Of a stretch of DNA of 9,273 bases, positions 1-6,519 are shown in pieces. The notes under the pieces are model-generated. The model saw only the letters and a program-made list of their open reading frames with translations. It ran no database searches and was not told the DNA's origin. The stretch comes from Clostridia bacterium (GTDB lineage Bacteria > Bacillota_A > Clostridia > Peptostreptococcales > Anaerovoracaceae). Positions within the stretch are counted from its first letter, which is position 1, and each line of letters begins with the position of its first letter. The stretch covers positions 1 through 9,273 of the forward strand of contig JAKSSI010000039.1 of NCBI GenBank assembly GCA_024403175.1, written 5' to 3'. Both the position numbers and the translations under genes were made by a program.

Positions 1-164
1 CAGTAAGAAACTACGTTCTTAGTTGAGGACTTCATTACAAATACTGCAAGAATGTATGTTACAGCCATTGCAAGAAGACCGATGTTGATGTTGAGCTTAT
101 TGCCGATTACAACGCAAGCTGCGATGCAGACAATAACTACTACTAATAATGCTACTGGTGTCAT
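1..164 (-). CDS. MatC-type dicarboxylate carrier, N-terminal part (runs off left edge)
   Basis: This gene starts at an ATG (162-164) preceded by a strong AGGAGGT (173-179), and only 54 codons are in the window. The visible protein begins with a hydrophobic membrane segment (about residues 4-20), then the phrase KLNINIGLLAMAVTYILAVF, which leads into a second membrane segment. An N-terminal pair of helices with an 'N(V/I)N(I/L)GLLA' phrase is typical of the MatC N-terminal domain, found in malonate/C4-dicarboxylate carriers of the wider ion-transporter superfamily. The likely role is a cytoplasmic-membrane permease for a di- or tricarboxylate. It lies 70 nt downstream of a MmgE/PrpD gene and on the same strand, so it is probably the third gene of the glycyl radical enzyme operon and imports its substrate or exports its product. 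Only the N-terminus is visible, so the family call is moderate and the substrate is inferred from context. Confidence 0.6.
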   Translation of the reverse strand, partial: MTPVALLVVVIVCIAACVVIGNKLNINIGLLAMAVTYILAVFVMKSSTKNVVSY

Positions 165-210
165 TAAAAATTACCTCCTAATATAGCATGTCTAAAAAAT
201 AGATAATTGC

Positions 211-229
211 TAAACCCTTTCGGGGTTTA
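211..229 (-). other. Intercistronic hairpin between the MmgE/PrpD gene and the carrier gene
   Basis: The stem TAAACCC / GGGTTTA pairs perfectly over 7 bp around a 5-nt loop (CGAAA in the minus-strand transcript). It starts 5 nt after the stop codon of the upstream gene. The run of six T's in the transcript does not follow the stem directly but comes about 10 nt later, so it is a poor intrinsic terminator. A partial terminator, or an RNA-stabilising element that lowers or separates carrier expression, is more likely. Confidence 0.5.
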
Positions 230-234
230 ATCTT

Positions 235-1629
235 TTATAAAAGGCTGGTCAACTTATCGATAGATTCAGCTTCGTGAAGCTTTAATACTACATCGATAAT
301 TGCCTTTGCCTGATCCTTTGAATAAGGCTTAGCAGCGTGCATTAAGCAATCCACAAACTTGTTTTCAATGAGTTCTGGTGTAAGTGGAAGCTTTGGGCTG
401 CCAGGAGAAACAAATACTTCTTTGTAGTACTTGTTTCCGTCATTTGTTGTAACAGTCACTTCAACGTGGTCATCAACAAAGTTTTCTGGCTTTTCTGACG
501 GACGCATTTCCCAAGTTACCTTATCTGCAACTTCTAAGAGCTTAGGATTGGAAAGCTTTTCTTCGTTGAATGAATCAAGAAGAACGTTTCCTTCTACTGC
601 AGTAAGTGCAAGGATATAAGGGATTGAGAACTTAGCCTGAGCAATAGCCTTTGGACGATACTTAACTTCTTTTGGTTCAAGAAGGTTTGTATGTGGCTTA
701 TTAACTATGATGTGAATGTTGTTAATATTATCACATACAATCTTATTCTCTTCAAGCACTGATGAAAGATTTGCTATAAGTGCATGAGCTGTACCACAGC
801 AAGGCCAAGCCTTGAATCTGAGGTTTGCAGCTTCCCAGCGCTTACCTAAATCTCCAAAGAGAACATTTTCATCATAACTGCCCTTAAATGCGCAGTTATA
901 TAAACCAAACTGACCTTCAAGAGGTTCGTCCATTCTTGCGTGAACACCCTTCTGAGCCATAGCAATACCAAATGCAGCAGCTCTTGCAGCAAGGGCTTCT
1001 CTAACACCTCTTAAGCAAGATCTTGCAGATCTAGCACTCTGACCCGGAAGAAGAATCTGTGTTAAGCAAATTGACAATGCATCTAAAGTTTCATCTTCAT
1101 TAAGGCCTGCGAGTCTTGCAGCACCAAGAACAGCGCCGTAAGCAGCAAACATTGGTGGAGAATAAATACCGCAATCAAATAAGTCATTTACTGTAAGACA
1201 GTACTTTAATCTAATTGAAAGTTCGGATGAAATTGCAAGTGCTGCAACTACTTCCTTACCGCTCTTATTCATGCTTTCAGCAAGCGCCATAATTACAGGA
1301 ATTGAAGCTGTATTTGGATGAGCCTTTGCGTAGTCATGACCATCTTCGTAGTCAAGAGCGTGGATTAAAGAACCATTAGCTAATGCTGCAAAGTATGGTG
1401 TAGCTTTCTTGTCTGTACCGAAAATAGTACAGTCTTTCTTTACGCTGTTTTCTTCAGCGAATTCTATAAAAGGAGTACATGCCGGCTCCAGTGTAGTTGC
1501 AGCCGACATAACACCTAATGAATCCAGGAGTATTCTTTCCTGGAAGGCAATAACTTCTGATGGAATATCTTCATACTTGAAATGAAGAGCAAAATCAATT
1601 AATCTGTCTGTCATTTTCTGAGAATCCAT
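235..1629 (-). CDS. MmgE/PrpD family protein, copy 1 (carboxylate dehydratase/decarboxylase/epimerase-like)
   Basis: The 464-residue protein has the full length and order of the MmgE/PrpD family, which includes 2-methylcitrate dehydratase, cis-aconitate decarboxylase and iminodisuccinate epimerase. Visible signatures are the N-terminal helical domain with ALANGSLIHALDYEDGHD (Asp93, Asp96, His98) followed by AHPN (His104). Later comes an LEGQFGLYN segment (about 237-245), then FKAWPCC with His282 (272-282), the family's FKP(Y/W)PSC-x3-H motif. It is a soluble cytoplasmic enzyme. A good AAGGAGA ribosome site precedes the ATG, and the gene starts 27 nt after the glycyl radical enzyme, so the two are almost certainly co-transcribed. 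Compared by eye with cis-aconitate decarboxylase, the Thr of the DFDDT motif is Gly97, the His of the GxHPT region is a Tyr (near 156) and the usual K-x2-H pair is Arg207/Arg210. The reaction may therefore differ from the named family members. Family certain, substrate unknown. Confidence 0.9.
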   Translation of the reverse strand: MDSQKMTDRLIDFALHFKYEDIPSEVIAFQERILLDSLGVMSAATTLEPACTPFIEFAEENSVKKDCTIFGTDKKATPYFAALANGSLIHALDYEDGHDYAKAHPNTASIPVIMALAESMNKSGKEVVAALAISSELSIRLKYCLTVNDLFDCGIYSPPMFAAYGAVLGAARLAGLNEDETLDALSICLTQILLPGQSARSARSCLRGVREALAARAAAFGIAMAQKGVHARMDEPLEGQFGLYNCAFKGSYDENVLFGDLGKRWEAANLRFKAWPCCGTAHALIANLSSVLEENKIVCDNINNIHIIVNKPHTNLLEPKEVKYRPKAIAQAKFSIPYILALTAVEGNVLLDSFNEEKLSNPKLLEVADKVTWEMRPSEKPENFVDDHVEVTVTTNDGNKYYKEVFVSPGSPKLPLTPELIENKFVDCLMHAAKPYSKDQAKAIIDVVLKLHEAESIDKLTSLL

Positions 1630-1656
1630 TACTAAGTCTCCTTTTTTAATATTTAA

Positions 1657-4107
1657 CTAGATAGCCTGTTCACTTCTAAGGATAATATCATCCTGAATCT
1701 GTTCGGAAAGCTGAATGAAGTATGCGGAGAATCCACCTACTCTTACAAGAAGATCCTTGTGTTCTTCCGGTGTTGTCTTAGCTTCTACAAGTTCCTTGTT
1801 ATCTACGATGTTGTACTGAATATGTGTACCACCTGCACCAAGGAATGCGTTTGTTAAAGCAACAAGCTTTTCGATATCAGAGTCTGTCTTCATAAGGCTC
1901 TTAGGGAACTTCTGGTTAAGTACCTGTACGTAGGAATGGTCGCCGAAGTTTGCCTTAATAATGGAGTTAAGAACTGCTGTTGGGCCATTCTTATCCATGC
2001 CTCTCATTGGAGATGCAGAACCATCATTAAGTGGTTCCTTAGCCTTTCTTCCGTTTGGAAGAGCGCCTACGCCAAGTCCTGCAGAATAGTGCCAAGAAAG
2101 ACCTTCTCTTAAGGACTTATATCTTGGATGGCCATAGCCGTTATCCCAAGATGTAATATTAGCAGCAGACATCTTAGAAAGTCTTCTTGCAAGAAGATCT
2201 ACTTCTTCAACGTCGTTTCCGAACTTAGGAACATCAAGGCACATCTTTTGAATTTCTGCGCCACGTTCACCTTCGAAGTTGGAATCAATAGCATCCATAA
2301 GTTCAGTCATTGTAAGCTGCTTTGTATCAAATACAAGATGCTTAATAGCATAAAGTGAATCTGTAGCATCAATGATAGCTCTATCTGTAATTCCGTATTC
2401 AGAGCATTCTGTTGGAAACGTTGTGTCATGGCCGTAATCCATACCGTGCTGGAGAGAAATTGCTGAAAGGAATGGAAGTCTTAAGTACTGAGCCTGAACA
2501 TCTCTTGCTAAATTTGCAAGCCAGAGTGTTCTATGCATAACAAACTTATGCTGCTTTTCAAAAGCTTCCCAAATAGCTTCAAAGCTCTTAAATTCTCTTG
2601 GGTCGCCAGTTGGAAGACCAAGCTGTTTTCCAGTAATGGCATAACCATTGTGAAGTACTAAATGCATAATTGCAGCATTGTTGAATCCTGCAGCACCGCA
2701 CTTATATTCAGAACGCTGTGGAAGAGCTGGCCATACGCATCCACGTCCGACCCAATCTCTTGCTTCTCTAAGTGGCACGCCTTCTTCTACGAAGAGCTTA
2801 ATAATACCTTCTTCGTTTTCGAAGAGTGGAACACCGCCACCGCAGTTAACGTTAACCTTGATTGCCTTCTTCATAAACCAATCTGGTACGTCGTGATTCC
2901 AACGAATACCAACTGTTGGAGAAGACTGTCTAAGAAGGCCAATAGCCTGCATAAACATGTAAGAAAGTTCGTTTGTTCCTTCGAATCCATCAGGTGTAAT
3001 ACCGCAAAGGTTAATGGAGTTGATTGCGAATGTAACCTGGTGTGTTTCTCTATGTGTACCTGTGTCTACGTAAATTGTTGTACCCCATCTGCCGATAAGC
3101 TCAGCAAGCATGTTCATTGCCTTGTTTGGAGTGCAAGTACCTTCATTCATATCCTTAATGAAGTATGGGTATAAGTACTGGTCTCCTCTGCCCCACTGTG
3201 GGTGGTTGTGCATTGGATGTTCAATACCCTTACAAATACCTACGATAGCCATAGACTGAAGAGCTTCGTGGAAATTTTCTGCAGGGAATTCTGGAACCTT
3301 TCTGCAGCATGCTGCAATTTCAAGAAGTTCCTGCTTTCTTGCTTCGTTTGCTTCTGTCTTAGACATTTCTTCTGCTAAGTCTGCATATCTGTGAGAGAGT
3401 GTAATTGTTGCTTCAAGTACAATCTGTGCAGCCTTCCAGAAATAGAATTTATTTGGGTCGTGTCTCTTGTTTTCGATAAAGTCATCAATATGCTCCTGAG
3501 CTTCATTGATGAAATATCTTAAGCCCTTCTTAAGGAGCTTATCAAAGTCTACAGTGTTTGTAGAGTTACCAAAGTTTCCTGTGTTGATTGGTGGGTCCTT
3601 AAGACGAGCCTTAAGCGCATCCATAGGCCATGTGCCAAGAATATCTTCCTGAGCCTTGTTGCACATATCTGCAACAGAAGTCTTTCCGAATGTTCTTGCA
3701 GCTTCTCTTAAGATTTCAATTTCTTCCATTGTGAGCAATGACTTGTCGTGCTTAGAGAACTGAACTTCTCCTTCATCGCCCCAAATACCATCGAGATAGT
3801 CTCCGCAGGTATCAATACCTGTGTAAGCACCTACTACTGTAGGGCCCATTCTGCCTACGATGTAATCGAAATCAAGAATGCTGAGTTCGATGTTTTCTAC
3901 TACGTGCTGGAATAACTTAGCACGTCTGATTTCAAGATCTTCACCCTCTGTCTGCTTCCAGGATTCTGTAGCATACTTCTGTCTGTCTACGTGAATCTTG
4001 TATGGAGCAGCTTTAACTGCCTCTTTCCAGGCAATTCTTTTTTCGTCAAGAGTGGTTGCTTCAATTTGGTCAATCAATGACATGTTGACTTTTACAGCAG
4101 GTTCCAT
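1657..4107 (-). CDS. Glycyl radical enzyme of unassigned class (pyruvate formate-lyase superfamily)
   Basis: The 816-residue protein has the two superfamily parts: a long PFL-like barrel domain (about 10-670) and a C-terminal glycyl radical domain. The radical loop is RVGGFSAYF with Gly792 as the expected radical site, preceded by GGTHIQYNIVD (759-769). GALPNGRKAKEPLNDG (681-696) is also canonical. The active-site Cys is Cys457 in VGRGCVWP. There is only one Cys here, not the adjacent Cys-Cys pair of pyruvate formate-lyase, so it is not PFL. Glycerol, propanediol and hydroxyproline dehydratases, CutC, isethionate lyase and hydroxyphenylacetate decarboxylase carry Glu two residues after this Cys (GCVE); here it is Trp459. 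The start is fixed by AGGAGG (4113-4118), 5 nt from the ATG. It leads an operon with a MmgE/PrpD enzyme and a dicarboxylate carrier. The needed radical-SAM activase is not in the window. A fumarate-adding (X-succinate synthase-like) or other carbon-skeleton reaction is possible but unproven. Confidence 0.93.
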   Translation of the reverse strand: MEPAVKVNMSLIDQIEATTLDEKRIAWKEAVKAAPYKIHVDRQKYATESWKQTEGEDLEIRRAKLFQHVVENIELSILDFDYIVGRMGPTVVGAYTGIDTCGDYLDGIWGDEGEVQFSKHDKSLLTMEEIEILREAARTFGKTSVADMCNKAQEDILGTWPMDALKARLKDPPINTGNFGNSTNTVDFDKLLKKGLRYFINEAQEHIDDFIENKRHDPNKFYFWKAAQIVLEATITLSHRYADLAEEMSKTEANEARKQELLEIAACCRKVPEFPAENFHEALQSMAIVGICKGIEHPMHNHPQWGRGDQYLYPYFIKDMNEGTCTPNKAMNMLAELIGRWGTTIYVDTGTHRETHQVTFAINSINLCGITPDGFEGTNELSYMFMQAIGLLRQSSPTVGIRWNHDVPDWFMKKAIKVNVNCGGGVPLFENEEGIIKLFVEEGVPLREARDWVGRGCVWPALPQRSEYKCGAAGFNNAAIMHLVLHNGYAITGKQLGLPTGDPREFKSFEAIWEAFEKQHKFVMHRTLWLANLARDVQAQYLRLPFLSAISLQHGMDYGHDTTFPTECSEYGITDRAIIDATDSLYAIKHLVFDTKQLTMTELMDAIDSNFEGERGAEIQKMCLDVPKFGNDVEEVDLLARRLSKMSAANITSWDNGYGHPRYKSLREGLSWHYSAGLGVGALPNGRKAKEPLNDGSASPMRGMDKNGPTAVLNSIIKANFGDHSYVQVLNQKFPKSLMKTDSDIEKLVALTNAFLGAGGTHIQYNIVDNKELVEAKTTPEEHKDLLVRVGGFSAYFIQLSEQIQDDIILRSEQAI

Positions 4108-4142
4108 CTTTTCCTCCTAAAATAACAATAATAAATAATATC

Positions 4143-4156
4143 GTTATAATTATAAC
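4143..4156. repeat. Perfect 14-bp palindrome GTTATAATTATAAC (putative operator)
   Basis: The 14 bases read identically on both strands and sit in the 94-nt gap between lysR and the glycyl radical enzyme, overlapping that enzyme's predicted -10 box. A regulator bound here would control polymerase access directly. The neighbouring LysR protein is the obvious candidate, although the spacing does not fit the classical T-N11-A box exactly. Since the palindrome is all A/T except its ends, chance is a real alternative. Confidence 0.4.
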
Positions 4157-4157
4157 A
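4149..4157 (-). promoter_or_regulatory. Extended -10 promoter for the glycyl radical enzyme operon
   Basis: The minus strand reads TGTTATAAT: a consensus TATAAT (4149-4154) with the TGn extension (4155-4157). There is no convincing -35 hexamer 16-18 bp upstream, where the U-tract of the preceding terminator lies, which suits an extended -10 or activator-dependent promoter. Transcription would start near 4142 and give a leader of about 35 nt ending in the AGGAGG ribosome site. Confidence 0.55.
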
Positions 4158-4163
4158 AAACCT

Positions 4164-4217
4164 AAATAAAAAAGCCATCAACAACAGTTGATAGGTATCA
4201 ACTATTTATTGATGGCT
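4164..4217 (-). terminator. Intrinsic terminator after lysR, overlapping its 3' end
   Basis: In the minus-strand transcript an outer 9-bp stem AGCCATCAA / TTGATGGCT (4209-4217 with 4173-4181) encloses an inner perfect 8-bp stem AGTTGATA / TATCAACT (4196-4203 with 4186-4193). TTTTTATTT follows at once. The upstream arm of the outer stem lies in the last codons of lysR, and the inner stem begins in its stop codon. It separates the minD-like to lysR unit from the glycyl radical enzyme unit. Confidence 0.88.
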
Positions 4218-5080
4218 ATAAAATCTTCAACAATTTTTTCAAAGGCCAAAGTTTCTTGGCTCATTTCTTTGTCTGTAAGTCGTAGTAAGTGTATATCCCA
4301 GCGCATTTCTTTTTCCTTAAATGGAATCAAGGAAATGTTTTGAAACTGAAGCTTACTAGCAGAAATCGGATTAATTATGCCTAAATATTTACCCATATCC
4401 GCTTTGTACATAGCTAATCGAGGCTCATCAACAGTAGTGTAGTTAATATGGATATTATAAGCCGCCGCAAGCTTAAAAAGTGCCTTCGTAGAGCTCATAT
4501 CCTCACCGAGTATAGCTAAACGCCTATTGTCCAAATCCTTTACTGAAATTTGCTTTTTCTTAGCAAATGGATGGTCTTGGCTTATAGCTGCAACACATGG
4601 TGCATTAAAAATCCTAAGAGCCTGAACATCTTCACTGTATGGCCCTGCACAAATTGCAAAGTCTACCGACCCGTTTTCAACCGATACCTGACAATCCGTA
4701 TCAGAACCTACTCTAAAATCTACTTCAACGTTTGGATTTTCATCCATAAAACGCTTGATGCACGGACGGCCGAAGCGTTCAACCGTACCGCGCACAAGCA
4801 TTATAGAAATCATTTTCTTGGAATTTCTTTGTGAATAATATTCCTTGCAAAGAGATACTTGCTTTAGAATTTCTTTTGCCTTTGGAAGCAAATATTCACC
4901 AGCAATTGTAAGCTCTGCGCCGGTAGTATTTCTTTCAAACAACTTGCATTCAAGTTCTTCTTCAAGTCTGCTTATAGACACACTAATGCCCTGCACACTG
5001 ATAAAACAGTGTTTTGCAGCCTTTCCAAAACTTTTGTATTCACAAATTGCAACAAAATGCTGAAGTTGTTTGATTTCCAT
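4202..5080 (-). CDS. LysR-family transcriptional regulator
   Basis: The 292-residue protein has the family's usual length and plan. An N-terminal winged helix-turn-helix (about residues 1-60) has the core FGKAAKHCFISVQGISVSIS, then RLEEEL, KLFER and LTIAGEYLLP, followed by a linker helix. A periplasmic-binding-protein-like effector domain (about 90-290) begins at ISIMLVRG. It would be a cytoplasmic DNA-binding regulator sensing a small molecule, often a pathway substrate or intermediate. It is the last gene of the minD-like/dehydrogenase/MmgE-PrpD unit and sits directly before the glycyl radical enzyme promoter, its most likely target. The ATG lies 6 nt after the stop of the preceding gene and has no visible Shine-Dalgarno sequence (upstream CACTTCTGTAATTAGCA). 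Translation therefore probably depends on coupling to the upstream gene. The start is well supported because MEIKQLQHFV is the normal LysR N-terminus. Confidence 0.93.
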   Translation of the reverse strand: MEIKQLQHFVAICEYKSFGKAAKHCFISVQGISVSISRLEEELECKLFERNTTGAELTIAGEYLLPKAKEILKQVSLCKEYYSQRNSKKMISIMLVRGTVERFGRPCIKRFMDENPNVEVDFRVGSDTDCQVSVENGSVDFAICAGPYSEDVQALRIFNAPCVAAISQDHPFAKKKQISVKDLDNRRLAILGEDMSSTKALFKLAAAYNIHINYTTVDEPRLAMYKADMGKYLGIINPISASKLQFQNISLIPFKEKEMRWDIHLLRLTDKEMSQETLAFEKIVEDFIAINK

Positions 5081-5086
5081 TGCTAA

Positions 5087-6475
5087 TTACAGAAGTGCAA
5101 GAAGTTCGTTTACATTTGCAAGCTTATCTACGTGGTAAGAAACTTCGAAGAGCTTATCAATCTGTTCATCTGTAAGGTTCTTGTGGTAGAACTTTACGCA
5201 TGCAACAAACTTATTCTTAACCTGGTCGTCTGTAAGTGGATATCCTGTACCGCCTGTTGGCTGTTCGATGTGCTTTGTAAATTCACCCTTGTTTGTCTTT
5301 ACAGTCATATCGATGAAGTGAGCTTCTGGCTTGCCCCATGTTGGATGAGCTTCGAAGGATACCTTCATACCCTGTTCGATAATAGCTTCATCCTTGAGCT
5401 TTGCTTCTGTAAAGCTTGTAAGGTTTACATCGTGATAGTTAAGGATTGTTCCGATAACGAATGGAAGAGAAGCCTTTGCAATACCTGTGCTTTCTGGGCG
5501 ACGCTTGGATTCGATTGGGTCGATTGTCATACCCATTCCCTTCTGACCTACAACGTGAACAGATTCTACATCGTCCTTTGTAAGATTGTTTTCATCCATG
5601 ATTTCCTGCATAGCCTGAATAGAAGTATGTGTAGCTTTGCAAGATGGCCATGGCTTGAATGTAATGTTATCTGTTTCAAACTTAACACCAAGATCCTTAA
5701 TAACCTTTTCTGGTGTCCATTCACCGTGCATATACATTGTGTAGAAACCATACTTGCCTTCGAATGGTGTATCAAATCTTGCGTGAACGCCCATCTTGGC
5801 CATGATTACAGAAGAAACTACTGCCTGTGCTGCAAAACCATCTCTCATTGTTCTAATTACAGAACCCTTAGATGTCATGGATTCGCCAGAGCATGTGAAC
5901 TGTGTCATAGCAAGAGCTATAGCGTCTAAAATCTGGTCGTGATCTAAGCCCATAAGCTTGGAAGCTCCGAATACTGCGCCCATTTCCTGCATAATGGATG
6001 GATGGTTCCAACCATATTCAAGGTTTACATGATCCATACCCATTGCAAATCTGCAAGAAAGGTCAGTACCAATTACAAGAGCTGTAATGAAATCTTCACC
6101 GCTTACATTTCCAAGATATTCAGCAATAGCAAGAAGTGCAGGGAAAGCTACGCCAGATGGATGAACAATAGCATCATGACCGTCATCGAAGTCGAGAGCA
6201 TGTGCAAGTGTTCCGTTTGCAAGAGCTGCCATTTCTGGAGTTGTCTTCTTTCCGTTATAAAGAATTGTGCAAGGACCAGTCTGTCTTTCTGCATATAAAG
6301 CAGCCTGTCTTGCGGAGTCGTCTAAAGTTGTAGCACCTAAAAGACAACCTAAAATATCATTAATGCAGTGATTCTGCATAGCAATTGTCTGCTGTGGAAT
6401 TTTGTCATAGGTAAGATCCAGTGTATACTGAATAATTTTTTCGGTTAAGCCTACTGCATAATCCATTTTGTCCAT
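5087..6475 (-). CDS. MmgE/PrpD family protein, copy 2
   Basis: This 462-residue paralogue of the MmgE/PrpD enzyme at 235-1629 aligns with it along the whole length but is clearly diverged. It has ALANGTLAHALDFDDGHD (Asp95, Asp98, His100), VHPSG (His105), PFEGKYGFY (about 237-245) and FKPWPSC with His283 (273-283). Known relatives dehydrate methylcitrate, decarboxylate cis-aconitate or epimerise iminodisuccinate, all cofactor-free chemistry on polycarboxylates in the cytoplasm. AGGAGG (6481-6486) lies 6 nt from the ATG at 6475. As in copy 1, the DFDDT Thr is Gly99 and the K-x2-H pair reads Arg208/Arg211. The GWNHPS segment (155-160) keeps a His, possibly shifted by one residue from its usual place. 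It follows the dehydrogenase gene by 44 nt and precedes lysR by 6 nt. It may act on a different intermediate from copy 1, or form a mixed complex with it; neither can be decided here. Confidence 0.9.
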   Translation of the reverse strand: MDKMDYAVGLTEKIIQYTLDLTYDKIPQQTIAMQNHCINDILGCLLGATTLDDSARQAALYAERQTGPCTILYNGKKTTPEMAALANGTLAHALDFDDGHDAIVHPSGVAFPALLAIAEYLGNVSGEDFITALVIGTDLSCRFAMGMDHVNLEYGWNHPSIMQEMGAVFGASKLMGLDHDQILDAIALAMTQFTCSGESMTSKGSVIRTMRDGFAAQAVVSSVIMAKMGVHARFDTPFEGKYGFYTMYMHGEWTPEKVIKDLGVKFETDNITFKPWPSCKATHTSIQAMQEIMDENNLTKDDVESVHVVGQKGMGMTIDPIESKRRPESTGIAKASLPFVIGTILNYHDVNLTSFTEAKLKDEAIIEQGMKVSFEAHPTWGKPEAHFIDMTVKTNKGEFTKHIEQPTGGTGYPLTDDQVKNKFVACVKFYHKNLTDEQIDKLFEVSYHVDKLANVNELLALL

Positions 6476-6519
6476 AATAGCCTCCTAGTTTAGTATGTAA
6501 AAATTATAAAAACGCTTTA

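Noticed and set aside
2662..3174. Plus-strand open frame of 170 codons inside the glycyl radical enzyme gene.
   Set aside because: It is fully antisense to the conserved core (including the active-site Cys region), has low-complexity shadow composition and no recognisable family.
1657..4107. Calling the glycyl radical enzyme pyruvate formate-lyase (pflB) or a glycerol/propanediol dehydratase.
   Set aside because: There is no adjacent Cys-Cys pair as in pyruvate formate-lyase, and no GCVE Glu as in the dehydratases, so a specific name would mislead.
4143..4156. Classical LysR T-N11-A box.
   Set aside because: The palindrome has an even centre, so its symmetric T/A pairs are spaced N10 or N12, not N11. 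It is kept only as a general putative operator.
5132..5929. Long plus-strand open frame of 265 codons, antisense to MmgE/PrpD copy 2.
   Set aside because: The opposite strand encodes a clearly recognisable family protein. The plus-strand translation is rich in Cys and Trp with no domain features, as expected for an antisense shadow of biased codons.
6503..6508. TATAAT on the minus strand between the dehydrogenase and MmgE/PrpD copy 2 genes, as an internal promoter.
   Set aside because: There is no TGn extension and no -35-like hexamer at 16-18 bp (CCTGAA-type sequence), and the stretch is simply A/T-rich.
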